A stretch of DNA of 64,000 nt, from contig CAKMRJ010000001.1 of NCBI GenBank assembly GCA_928212115.1, forward strand, positions 368,116,769-368,180,768, read 5' to 3'. The notes under the pieces are model-generated. The model was given only the letters and a program-made list of their open reading frames with translations. It was not told the DNA's origin and did not search any database. This document shows positions 22,098-32,207 of the stretch, in pieces; the stretch's first letter is position 1, and the number at the start of each line of letters is the position of its first letter. Source of the stretch: Lactuca virosa. Its lineage: Eukaryota; Streptophyta; Magnoliopsida; Asterales; Asteraceae. A program made the position numbers and the translations under genes.

Positions 22098-25000
22098 TCA
22101 GACTTCGCCCTCGAAGTCTTGCTCCACAAACAACTCTGGATGCTGCTCCCGCATCTCCAACTCCGGCTCCCAAGTCAGCTCGGACCCTCTCCGATGCTGC
22201 CACTGGACTTGAACCAGGGGCACCTCCTTGTTCCTCAGAACCTTGATCTTCCGATCCCGGATCGCGATTGGCCTCTCAGCATAATTTAGGCTCGCATCCA
22301 CCTGAATATCCTCCAGCGGCACCACCGCCGACTCGTCGGCTATAAACTTCCTCAACTGAGACACGTGGAAGGTATCATGAATCTGGCTCAACTTCGCAGG
22401 TAGCTCCAACTGATACGCTACCCTGCCCACCCTCGCGGTCACCCTGAACGGCCTAATGTACCGGGGCCCCAGCTTGCCCCTCTTCCTGAATCGAATCACT
22501 CCTTTCCAAGGAGACACCTTCAGGAGTACGAAGTCTCCCACCTGGAACTCCAGCTCGGATCGTCGCCTATCCGCATAACTCTTCTGGCGGCTCTGAGCTG
22601 TCAACAACCTTTGTCTAACCTGTTGTATCTGCTCGGTCGTCTGAAGCACTATCTCAGTGCTGCCCATCACGCGCTGTCCTACCTCTCCCCAGCAAATGGG
22701 AGTCCGACACCTCCTCCCACACAACAACTCGAAGGGAGGCATACCAATACTCGAATGGTGGCTGTTGTTATAGGAAAACTCAGCCAATGGTAGGTATGTG
22801 TCCCAACTTCCTCCGAAGTCCAACACACATGCCCTAAGCATGTCCTCGAGCGTCTGAATCGTCCGCTCGCTCTGACCGTCCGTCTGTGGGTGGTATGCGG
22901 TACTGAAATGCAGCCTCGTACCCAACTCCTCGTGGAATTTCTTCCAGAACCTGGAAGTGAAACGCACATCTCGATCCGACACGATCGAGATCGGTACTCC
23001 ATGTCGCGATACCACCTCTCTCACATACAATTCTGCCAGCCTCTCAGCAGAAGAGCTCTCACTGATAGCAAGAAAATGCGCGCTCTTCGTCAGCCGGTCG
23101 ACGATCACCCAAATTGCATCGACACCCCTCGCGGTCCTCGGCAATTTGGTGATGAAATCCATAGAAATCTGTTCCCACTTCCACTGGGGAACCTCAAGTG
23201 GCTGCAACTTGCCATGCGGACGCTGGTGCTCGGCCTTAACCCTGCGACAGGTCAAGCACCTCTCAACAAACCATGCTACATCCCTGTTCATATAGGGCCA
23301 CCAATAATCTTTCTTTAGATCCAAATACATCTTAGTGGCCCCGGAATGAATCAAGAACCTCGATCTGTGCGCCTCCTCCATCAAGGTGGTACGTGTCCCG
23401 CCTGCATATGGCACCCAAATCCGACCCTGAAAGGTCATAAGCCCTCGGCTATCGGTAACGAACTCAGATACCTGCCCAATCACCCGCTCTCTCTTGCGGT
23501 TCTCCGGTCTCACGGCCTCTGCCTGGGCCTCCCGAATGGTGTCCAACACCGGAGTCATCACCGTCAACCGCATACAAATGTCTCGAATCGGGGCACTCTC
23601 CGCCCTACGACTCAGGGCATCAGCTACAACATTAGCTTTGCCCGGGTGGTACAGGATCTCACAATCGTAATCCTTTACCACATCCAACCATCTCCTCTGG
23701 CGCATATTCAGGTTGGGCTGATCCATCAAATACTTCAAGCTCTTGTGGTCCGTGTATATGGTACACCGAACCCCATACAGATAGTGACGCCAGATCTTGA
23801 GGGCGAACACCACCGCCCCCAACTCTAGATCGTGGGTGGGATACCTCGTCTCATGAGGCTTCAGCTGCCTCGATGCATATGCTATCACATGACCCCTCTG
23901 CATAAGCACTGCACCCAACCCCGATATCGATGCGTCACAATACACCACAAAATCCTCCATCCCCTCCGGAAGGGCTAGCACTAGGGCTTCGCATAATCTC
24001 TGGCGAAGTGTTTCGAATGAGGCATGCTGCTCCGGGCCCCAACTGAAAGCCACGCCCTTCCGGGTCAACCTGGTGAGAGGAACACCAATCTTGGAGAAAT
24101 CTTTAATAAATCTCTATATAATAGCCGGCCAACCCCAGAAAACTCCTGATCTCGGTGGGGATCTCGGCACCTCCCAACTCATCACCGCCTCAATCTTGGC
24201 CGGATCGACCAATATCCCATTCTGGTTAACGAGATGCCCCAGGAACTGGACCTCTCGTAACCAGAAATCACACTTGGAGAATTTGGCGTAAAGCCTCTCC
24301 GATCTCAGAACTCCGAGGATCCTCCCTCAAATGCTCCTCATGCTGCTCTCTGGATCTCGAATACACCAATATATCATCAATGAACACGATCACCGAACGA
24401 TCCAACATCGGTCTGCACACCCTGTTCATGAGATCCATGAACGCCGCCGGTGCATTGGTGAGCCCAAAAGGCATCACCACGAACTCGTAATGCCCATAAC
24501 GAGTCCTGAACGCCGTCTTCTGGATATCCTCATCACGCACTCTCATCTGATGATATCCCGACCTCAGATCAATCTTGGAGAACCAAGACGCTCCCTGCAA
24601 CTGATCGAACAAATCATCGATCCTCGGTAGTGGGTAACGGTTCTTGACCGTTGACTTGTTCAACTCCCGGTAATCAATGCACATCCGGTGTGAACCATCC
24701 TTTTTCTTGACAAAAAGGATCGGCGCTCCCCAAGGTGAGCTACTCGGCTGATAAATCCTTTCCCCAACAGCTCCTGAAGCTGTGAGGATAACTCCTGCAT
24801 CTCTGGTGGCGCAAGGCGATAGGGCGCCTTGGCGATAGGCGCCGCTCCCGGAACCAAATCGATGCGAAACTCCACCTGCCTCTCGGGAGGCACACCCGAC
24901 AACTCCTCGGGGAAAACGTCCGGGAACTCACGCACTATCGGCACATCATCAACAGAACTAGGCCTCTCTGCTGCTACTCGTGTGTCCATCACGTAGGCCA

Positions 25001-25435
25001 CAAACCCACTACAGCCCTGCTGTAGACTCTGCCTCGCTCTAGCAGCCGAACAGAATGCTGACCCTGAACGGGTACCCTCGCCGTACACCGTAAGAACTCC
25101 CCCACTAGGGTCTCGTATCGTCACCAACTGTCGCTCGCAGTCTATAACAGCCCCAAAACGGCTCAACCAATCCATGCCCACTATGACACACACATCCCCC
25201 ATCGCAATCGGGACCAAATCAATCGGAAACTCAACACCGAAGATCTCGAGTACACATCCCCGAATCACATCCGTAGCATACACCGCTCGCTCGTCAGCTA
25301 TGGAAACTCGTAGAGGTCGACTCAACGCCTCCCGCTGGATACTGATGTGCTGACTAAACGCTAACGACACAAAAGACCGACTCGCACCCGAGTCAAATAA
25401 CACCAAAGCAGGTACAAAACTCACAAGAAAAGTAC
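22098..25435 (-). pseudogene. gypsy Pol (protease-RT-RNase H-integrase), multiple frameshifts
   Basis: Order on the minus strand: aspartic protease with LVLFDSGASRSFVS (about 25410-25370); RT with MCIDYRELNKSTV and FIDDILVYSRS (24684-24330); RNase H with VVYCDASISGLGAVLMQRG; integrase with the HHCC zinc region (ending CLTCRRVKAEH), catalytic Asp in VIVDRLTKSAHF, Asp in IVSDRDVRFTS and Glu after TDGQSERTIQTLE. A chromodomain-like end (GSELTWEPELEMREQHPELF) closes at 22098. Lesions: one base lost near 24750 (after GKGFI), one gained near 24319, and an indel cluster at about 24105-24125 in the LAGYYRRF region. The 656-codon RNase H-integrase part is still open. Confidence 0.93.
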
Positions 25436-25500
25436 CTACGCATATCATAATATAAGCACAATATCTCAAACTCAGCATAAATAAATGAAAGAATACATAC
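25436..25500 (-). other. intron-like segment at the gag-pol junction (65 nt)
   Basis: On the element strand the segment starts GTATGT and ends GCGTAG. It is about 28% GC between flanks that are strongly GC-rich, and 65 is not a multiple of three. Unspliced RNA ends Gag at an early stop within or just past it. Exact removal joins GCTG to GTACTTTTC, giving Ala-Gly-Thr-Phe-Leu. That is the same junction found uninterrupted in the other gypsy element here (VTGTFLLNN near 42509-42535). Splicing is inferred, not shown. Confidence 0.6.
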
Positions 25501-26687
25501 CAGCCACGACATCGGGCGCTGCGCGGACCTCCTCCGCTGTCAACTGGAAGGCTCTCCCGCGAGCCTTCGGTGCCTCGGCCTTCGCTGGCCGGATCTCAGT
25601 AGCTCGAGCAGTGGGTGCAGATCCCTGCGCTGATCCCTGTAGTAGCTGTGGGCACTCGGCCTTCCGATGGCCGGTCTGGTTGCAATGAAAGCAAACTGTG
25701 AACCCCTTGGGGCAATCCCTCGCATAATGCCCCTCCTTTCCGCACTTGTAACACACCCCAGCTCTGCACACTCCCTCGTGGCTCTTGCCGCACTTCCCAC
25801 AAGTGCGGCCCTTCGGACCCCCAGATCTCGAATCAGCGGGCTTTGCCCGCTTGGCTGCCGGCTGCGCCTGTGCCGGTCGCCTGTCCCTCCTCTGAGACTC
25901 GGCCTCCTCCCTGACCTGAGTCTCCAGCTCAATCTCTCTCTTCCGGGCATTTGCCTGGAACTCAGCAAATGTCCGGTATGACGAGTTCGCCACGAACTCA
26001 CGGATATCCCTCCTCAGTATGCTCAAGTACCGGCTCATACGTGCCTGCTCAGTCGACACGTGCTCAGGGCAAAATAACGCCCTCTCATGAAGCATCCTCG
26101 TAACCACTGTCACAGACTCAGTTCCATGCTTGAGGGACAAGAACTCCTGGGCTAGACGTTCCCTCTCCACCGGGGGAACATACACATCTCGAAACATCGT
26201 GGTGAACCTCTCCCAGGTCACCGCAGTAAGCTCTGCCGTAGTGAAGTCTGTCGTCACAAACTTCCACCAGTCCTTCGCTCCCAAGCGAAGCTGGTTCAGC
26301 GCAAACCGAACCCTCAGATGCTCCGGACACGAGCAGGTGTATAAGCATCCCTCGATATCAGAAATCCACCTTATCGCAACGATCAGGTCCTGCGTCCCAT
26401 CAAACTCTGGTGGCTTCGTGTTGCTGAACTCTCGATACAGCAACGAGTCACCCCCCCTGCGGCCTGGCAGCAGCGACGGCTGCGGTGGCCGTAGCAACAA
26501 CAACATCAGTAAGAGCAGCGTACCGCTCATCAAAAGTCTCGATCAGATTGGTCTTGATAGACCCGAACATCTCTGGTATCTCAGCTCGAATGGGCGCAAC
26601 CACCTCCTCGTGAATCAACCTACGGATCTCCTCATCACTGGTACCACTGGTACAACTGCCTCCTGGGTGGTGGCTCGTCCCAACCAT
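25501..26687 (-). pseudogene. gypsy Gag (capsid + CCHC zinc knuckles), frameshifted
   Basis: Likely start ATG 26687 (MVGTSHHPGG). The N-terminal part runs in one frame to a run of seven C (26451-26457, plus strand), where the frame changes. It then continues as SLLYREFSNTKPPEFDGTQD, the retrotransposon gag core (LGAKDWWKFV, WERFTTMFRDVYVP, EFLSLKHGTESV), a basic linker, and knuckle-like CCHC motifs (CGKCGKSHEGVC, CYKCGKEGHYARDC, CFHCNQTGHRKAEC). Gag forms the cytoplasmic particle and binds RNA. The frame reads on past 25501 for eight codons into the AT-rich segment and stops there. Confidence 0.9.
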
Positions 26688-27280
26688 GGTGTCTCTGAAA
26701 TACAACACAAAAGAAATCAGAGATTCGCTCGGGTATACTCGCACTCGATACTCAACCCTACTTGTTCTTTAGTACCCTAAGGATTCTTACTTGGACTGCT
26801 CACCGACCCGGTGTTTCCAGTAGTACGGGCCCTATACTACCTTCCACAACGCATCGGTATTCACCCCAAGTCCTCCTCCTAGGATCCCAGGTCACAAGTA
26901 CTCTACATCTCGCTAGCATAGGCTACCCTTCGGTAGACCCCTCATCAGTTCCTCGCTGCTACCTACTCACTCTCCAGCATCTCATAGTAGTAGTAATCTC
27001 CTAGGCTAAGGCATTACATATCAGGCCACTCTAGTCCTAATATGAATACCTAGCCTATTCTATCTTGCATAACATATCATATCATATCTCATAACATATA
27101 ATGTAAGGGTATTTTGGGAAATCACCGTTCTGCGCTGGCTGACCGTACACACTGCTCTGTTCTGCTCGTCTCAAAACCTTTTACTCTTTTTAGAAAAATT
27201 ATTTTATTGCGAAAAATTCCTCAAATCCTCAATTTGAGTTCAGATACGCCCAAAGGTGCGTCCGAATCCCTCAAACCAAG

Positions 27281-27292
27281 GCTCTGATACCA
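27281..27292 (-). promoter_or_regulatory. primer-binding site (initiator Met tRNA)
   Basis: Plus strand GCTCTGATACCA, i.e. TGGTATCAGAGC on the element strand, three bases from the LTR. Complementary to the 3' end of plant initiator methionine tRNA; it primes minus-strand DNA synthesis. Confidence 0.95.
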
Positions 27293-27295
27293 ACT

Positions 27296-28989
27296 TGTAA
27301 CAACGTAAATTTCCAAAACAATTTTTCATTTTTAAATCGTACTTTTAATCATAAAACAATATTAAAATATAATGTATCCAATGTCATCATCACAAAACAA
27401 TTCCCAGAATCTCAACATAATCTCTATGAGTGTGTACTGATCATGCTGACGCCTTCCCGCGATCCTCGCTGGTACCTGAAACGCATAACACAACAATTGT
27501 AAGCATAAATGCTTAGTGAGTTCCCCAAAATACCACATACAACACATACGCCACTCGAGGCTACAGTGAGACCCTCCGGTCGATGTGTCTCAGCGGAACC
27601 CTCCAGTCCCGTAGCTCGTTGGACCCTCTGGTCCGGTCATAGCTCGTTGGACCCTTCGGTCCGGTCTATATCGTTGGACCCTTCGGTCCGGTCTATATCG
27701 TTGGACCCTCCGGTCCGGTCTATACAACACATAGCATACATATATCACAATGCACATAATCTCATACATACACATAGCACACAAGACCCTCCGGTCTACA
27801 CATAGATACCACTCTAGGTAATGTATAGTGAGAAGACTCACCTCGGATATCTCGAATGATCTCTCACACGAATATACTGATCTAGCCCCCGCCTAATCAC
27901 ATACACAATATCCTCAAATAAATAATGGCTCTCAAAGGCTAGATTAAATCCCCTTCTACAATCCCTCAGAAGGGTAAAAGATCATTTTACCCCTCCTTGA
28001 CCCAAAAGTCCAAATGTTGACCAAAACCCTAAAAGTCAACGAAAGTCAACGGTTAGACTTTGACCCGACTCGTCGAGTGCACATGGGCGACTCGGCGAGT
28101 CCACGCGGGTCTCGTGAATCCTTCTAAGCCTTACTTGGCACGTCGAGTCCCTCCTCTACTCGCCGGGTTACTCTGCAACGAATCGGGGGGCAACCCCGAC
28201 TCGACTCGTCGAGTCCACTTATGGACTCGGCGAGTTGCTCCCATAACAACTCTCAAATGACCTTCTGAGGTCAGATCTGCTTCTCTAAACTATAGATCTG
28301 ACTTCTCCACGACCAATAACCACGTAAAGGTCGAAACTTGACTCACATGCAAAGCACCCAAGGCTTTCCTTGGTGAAATAGCTTCTAAAATGGCAACCTA
28401 GTCTCCTTTCCTCCATAAACCAACATAAAACAGAACGGGGAAGGCTCTCTGGACCTCTATGGGTCCAGATCCGAGGTTTAACACAGCAAGGGACCATAAA
28501 CTCAACTTTTCAAGCCCTAAAAGGTTATAGAAAACCCTAGATCATAGATCTTAACCCAAAACAGGAAGGAAGTTCGATTTGATACCTCAATAGTGTAGAT
28601 CTGAACTTGAAAACCCTGGATCCACAGCTCCCTTGACCTCCTCTTGCTGGAAACAACTTCTCCTTTGCTAAATCACACCAAAATCGATCAATATGGCCTT
28701 ATCACTCTCTCAACTTGCTCAAGCTCTCAAGGGGCACTCTCTCAGGACAGGTAGCCGCACAAGGAGGGCTATAAGGTCCTTTAAATAGGGATCAGGCCCG
28801 GGGATTTAGGGTTTCAACTTACAACGTGGACTCGTCGAGTCCCCCCTTTCCGACTCGTCGAGTCCGCTCATTAATCCAATCAGCAAACGCGATCCTACTC
28901 GACGAGTCCAAGCGTCGACTCGTCGAGTCCCTCTCTTTTACAAAAAGAAAACATGATCAAACATAATACCTGGAAATCCGGATGTTACA
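27296..28989 (-). repeat. right (5') LTR of the gypsy element
   Basis: 1694 bp, partner of 20376-22080. It has four instead of five GGACCCTTCGGTCCGG units, and keeps a roughly 21 bp CTCGTCGAGTCC block near 28202-28225 that is missing from the left copy. Confidence 0.95.
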
Positions 28990-29288
28990 AAGAAGCTCAA
29001 GACCACTTATGGAGGATTAGGGTTTCAGGATAAATGTTCTGGAGGTGATGGAGGCTGGACAAGAGGCCCATAATGTTGCTTAAATAGGGTGCAAACCCTA
29101 CATATTAGGGTTTCCCCCAGACTGGCCTACTCGTCGAGTCAAGGCGTGGACTCACCGAGTAGGTCACTTAAACCCGCGTCCAAACCTGGCATCTACTCGA
29201 CGAGTTAGGGCTACAACTCGTCGAGTAGATCTTATAAAATGACATTTAATGATTTAAATACGTACCAGAAACGGGGCGTTACATAATA

Positions 29289-29748
29289 AAACTTAGTTGC
29301 ACACTCTAGGTCTAGTTGTGGTACGACCGTTGTACTATACCAACTCTAAATATGGTTTTTGAGCTAAAATCCTGAGTTGCGACTTCGTGGGTTCGTATTG
29401 TTGGGTAGTAGATATACTTATATGAGCGTATCTATATCGCTCTTAATCTTTGTTGGGTTGGATGTATTTTTAGGGTTTGTACTCCAAGACTATCAAGTAA
29501 GGATCAACCAGATGAGAAGTACAGGTGGGCGGGATCATTTTAGCATATATTCGTTATGAAATCCAGTCACCCAAGCGATAGTTCAAACTAGACACCTCTC
29601 CCGTAAGTAGCAAGAAGTAGGGTAATTGATATTAATACTTTATTATTAGGCTTAGAGAGCTAAACCTAATCAGAGTGTAGTCTTACATTATAGTTGTATT
29701 TCCTAAGGAATTACTAGTTCGCTATAATATGTAGTTCTGATACCAATC
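29289..29748 (-). other. leader of a degraded LTR element, no gene
   Basis: Ends on the right in AGTTCTGATACCAA (29734-29746), the reverse of a tRNA primer-binding site, directly against LTR-like sequence starting at 29749. So this is probably the 5' leader of a minus-strand retroelement later cut by the insertion at 29283. Confidence 0.55.
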
Positions 29749-30608
29749 TATCACACCCCCGGCCGGTGGCGGAAGCACCAAGCTATGCGACGTTAGGATG
29801 TTGGGGTTTCAGGCGAAGATATGCATTGAATAATACACAGAATGTACTAAACAACGTAGTTATTTATTCATTAAATAAAATATATAACATAGTTGTTCGA
29901 GGTACATGTAGGTTACGAAAGCAAAGTACAAAAGCAAAGCACATAAATCTCGGGCTGCATCACCGGGGTTATCTCCTTCTTCGGGCGGGTTCATTCTCCT
30001 GAGAATACATGTGGTTTGAGAGGTCAACATAATGTTAGCGAGTCCATAGGTTTTATTGTAATAAAACATGTGTGGGTATTTTAGTTGTTTTGTTTATCCT
30101 AAACTCACTTCCTTGAGCTTGTGAGTACTATCACTACTTCCATAGGTAGGTTCTTAGTGGGAGTCTAAGATAGTTGAGTGTTGGTTGACCTAAACTCGCT
30201 TCCTCAAGTTTGTGAGTACTATCACTACTTAGTTGAATTAATCCTAATAGTAGTTTATGATAGTTAGTTTTAGTTTAACAAAGTTACGATGAGTTCCTAT
30301 AATCGAGCTATGGCTGTTGATCCTAAAAGAAATAACGTGACGCTTCATCAGACGTCACTGTGGTAAGAAAGTTATGCTTGCTTCGACTTGCCGTCGGGTT
30401 GTAGCTAGCAACCACAGGTGTGAGTGTCAATCCCGTATAGATCTATACATATCTCTCTCGCTCATTTAAGAATTAACGATTATAGGCCGGGCGCTAGTTG
30501 AATATCAATCAGCGTGTTGATGAATCGTGTATCATCTAACTCTTGTCGTGGGGGCCTCCCCTGGACGGTTGTGTTGTTATTCGCGTTGTGTTTTATACGG
30601 TATACTTT

Positions 30609-30666
<58 letters not shown>
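29749..30666 (-). repeat. LTR-like sequence, related to the TGTCACACCCCC families
   Basis: Left end TATCACACCCCCGGCCGGTG resembles TGTCACACCCCC at 2459 and, reversed, the end at 59796. It shares the CTGAGAATACATG and GTTAGCGAGTCC blocks with them, and TGTGGTTGCTAGCTACAAC (reverse strand, near 30410) with 58620-58640. The right boundary is not defined; a (TA)n run from 30614 may mark a truncation. It contains a roughly 92 bp imperfect tandem duplication (about 30097-30280) marked by GTGAGTACTATCACTACTT in both copies. Confidence 0.6.
30614..30666. repeat. (TA)n microsatellite
   Basis: About 53 bp of TA repeat. Confidence 0.97.
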
Positions 30667-30669
<3 letters not shown>

Positions 30670-32207
30670 TGTTTAGCATAGCCGAGAATTTGGGCAGAGT
30701 AACACTAGGTACTAAGCTTATCTAAAGATGGCTATATTAATGTGTTTCAGTTTCTTTCATGTGATTATGCATCTGTTTACTTATTATATGATCTTTCTCC
30801 AATTACGGTTACCATCAAAGAGGAAATACGCAGTTTTCTACATTTCATTTCTCGTTTATGTGCAGTCCTTGGTGGTATATTTGCTTTAACAAGTTAACTC
30901 TTCTCAACTGTTTAACACCAAGGTAAATAGGCTAATATAATTTTTAAGATTAGGACATAGAAATCTATCTCTAACATAAAGATTTTGGTAACTTTCATTA
31001 ATTATTTGAACTTCAGTTATCATTCTACTTGACACTTTGTAGAAAAGTTGAAAACAATAATAGTAATACATATGAACTCTCCATGCTTGCACAACATGAA
31101 CATTTTTTCTTTCCAAATTTTGCCAAATACAATGTGGATTTGTATAACAGCGATCATGAATGTTCATGTTTTGCAAGTGCATTTTTTTGTGATACTTTCA
31201 GCTAAAAGGGTGGTTTTGATACGAAATGTCAAGAATCTCATCAATAAAGTGAACCATTTTTGCATAATAATATAATTGGAAATTTTCGGATTGCATTTGC
31301 CGATGAAAGTTCTTTAAACATCTGATTTGATACATAGTTTGATAGAGATGTTTGGTTATAGATTTAAAGTCTAAAATACCCTTGACGAAGACAAAATAAT
31401 TAAAACCAGTGGACCACAATGATCTCATCTGTACTAATTGGGCAGATAGTAGGAACTAGGAAACAACAATGCACTTTGCTTTTGGCCTATAATAGCAATG
31501 CACTTAGATTTTTACTTCTTATAGCAACATACTAAACTTATTTACTGATAACAACACGTAATCCTGTAAGCATTTTACAAGTTTCAGGTTACATATTGCT
31601 CTTATCTTTTTTTAGTGGATTAATAAACTCGTGGTCTCTTGTTGCTAATTAAGTACTATGGTTCCCTACTTTTTCTTTTCATCAAGTGTTATGTAGATAA
31701 AAGTTTGATTTAAAACAATAGTAAAATGAAGAATTGGTGAAAGGCAAAAGCAGGCAAACATTCACAACTTCAGAAATTCATGCCTACAATCAAGTTACAC
31801 AATTCAAATACATTTCAAGTAATTGACCAACTGGTATAACATAAATAAACCAATGGATTAACTCTCACTCCAAAAGACACATGAACTCAAAAATATTTAC
31901 TAGGTTGGGTTGGGTTTGGGTTTGGGTTTGGGTTTGGGTATGGGTATGGGTATGGATGGATACATGTTGATTAGTGAGTCGTTCCCTTTGATTGGTTGGT
32001 ATGCAACTATGCATGTGGCAGGTGGTTAATGCTCTTCTTCTGCACAAGTGCATAGAATCAAATTTACATAAATCTCCCTCCCATCAGCACAACCCCTGAG
32101 TCAAGAGTAGTAGCATGCATATGGGCCAAGAAAGAATTCTTCAAATTCCCTATCCTAAAAAGCAACCGAGAAAAAAAAAAAACAAAAAACCCTAATTTCA
32201 CCCAAAC
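30667..32207. other. intergenic, 3' flank of KTN80, no gene seen
   Basis: AT-rich with no supported coding sequence. The part next to 32208 probably holds the katanin 3' untranslated region. A (GGGTTT)n-like microsatellite lies at 31900-31950. Confidence 0.45.
31900..31950. repeat. (GGGTTT)n / (GGGTAT)n microsatellite
   Basis: Several GGGTTT units followed by GGGTAT units. It differs from the plant telomere unit TTTAGGG and is interpreted as an ordinary microsatellite. Confidence 0.9.

Larger units (their letters stand above)
20376..28989 (-). mobile_element. full-length Ty3/gypsy retrotransposon (8.6 kb), coding region broken
   Basis: Two LTRs (20376-22080 and 27296-28989) with TGTAACA...TGTTACA ends and an identical AAGAA duplication (20371-20375, 28990-28994). 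On the minus strand the order is 5' LTR (right), primer-binding site TGGTATCAGAGC, gag, protease, RT, RNase H, integrase with a chromodomain-like C-terminus, polypurine tract, 3' LTR (left). This order makes it Ty3/gypsy of the chromovirus type. Frameshifts in gag and pol make it non-autonomous now. The LTRs differ by a few percent by eye, so insertion is fairly recent. It sits inside an older solo LTR. Confidence 0.95.
18474..29283. mobile_element. solo LTR (about 2.19 kb) interrupted by a complete gypsy element
   Basis: The outer LTR occupies 18474-20375 and 28995-29283. It starts TGAAACGTCCC and ends GGGGCGTTACA, nearly inverted ends, and is flanked by an identical duplication TAATA (18469-18473 and 29284-29288). 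No internal region of its own is present. It contains a 41 bp tandem array and a dense ACTCGNCGAGT array. The gypsy element at 20376-28989 jumped into it later. Confidence 0.9.

Noticed and set aside
31900..31950. Interstitial telomere repeat
   Set aside because: The unit is GGGTTT/GGGTAT, not TTTAGGG or TTAGGG, so it is an ordinary microsatellite.
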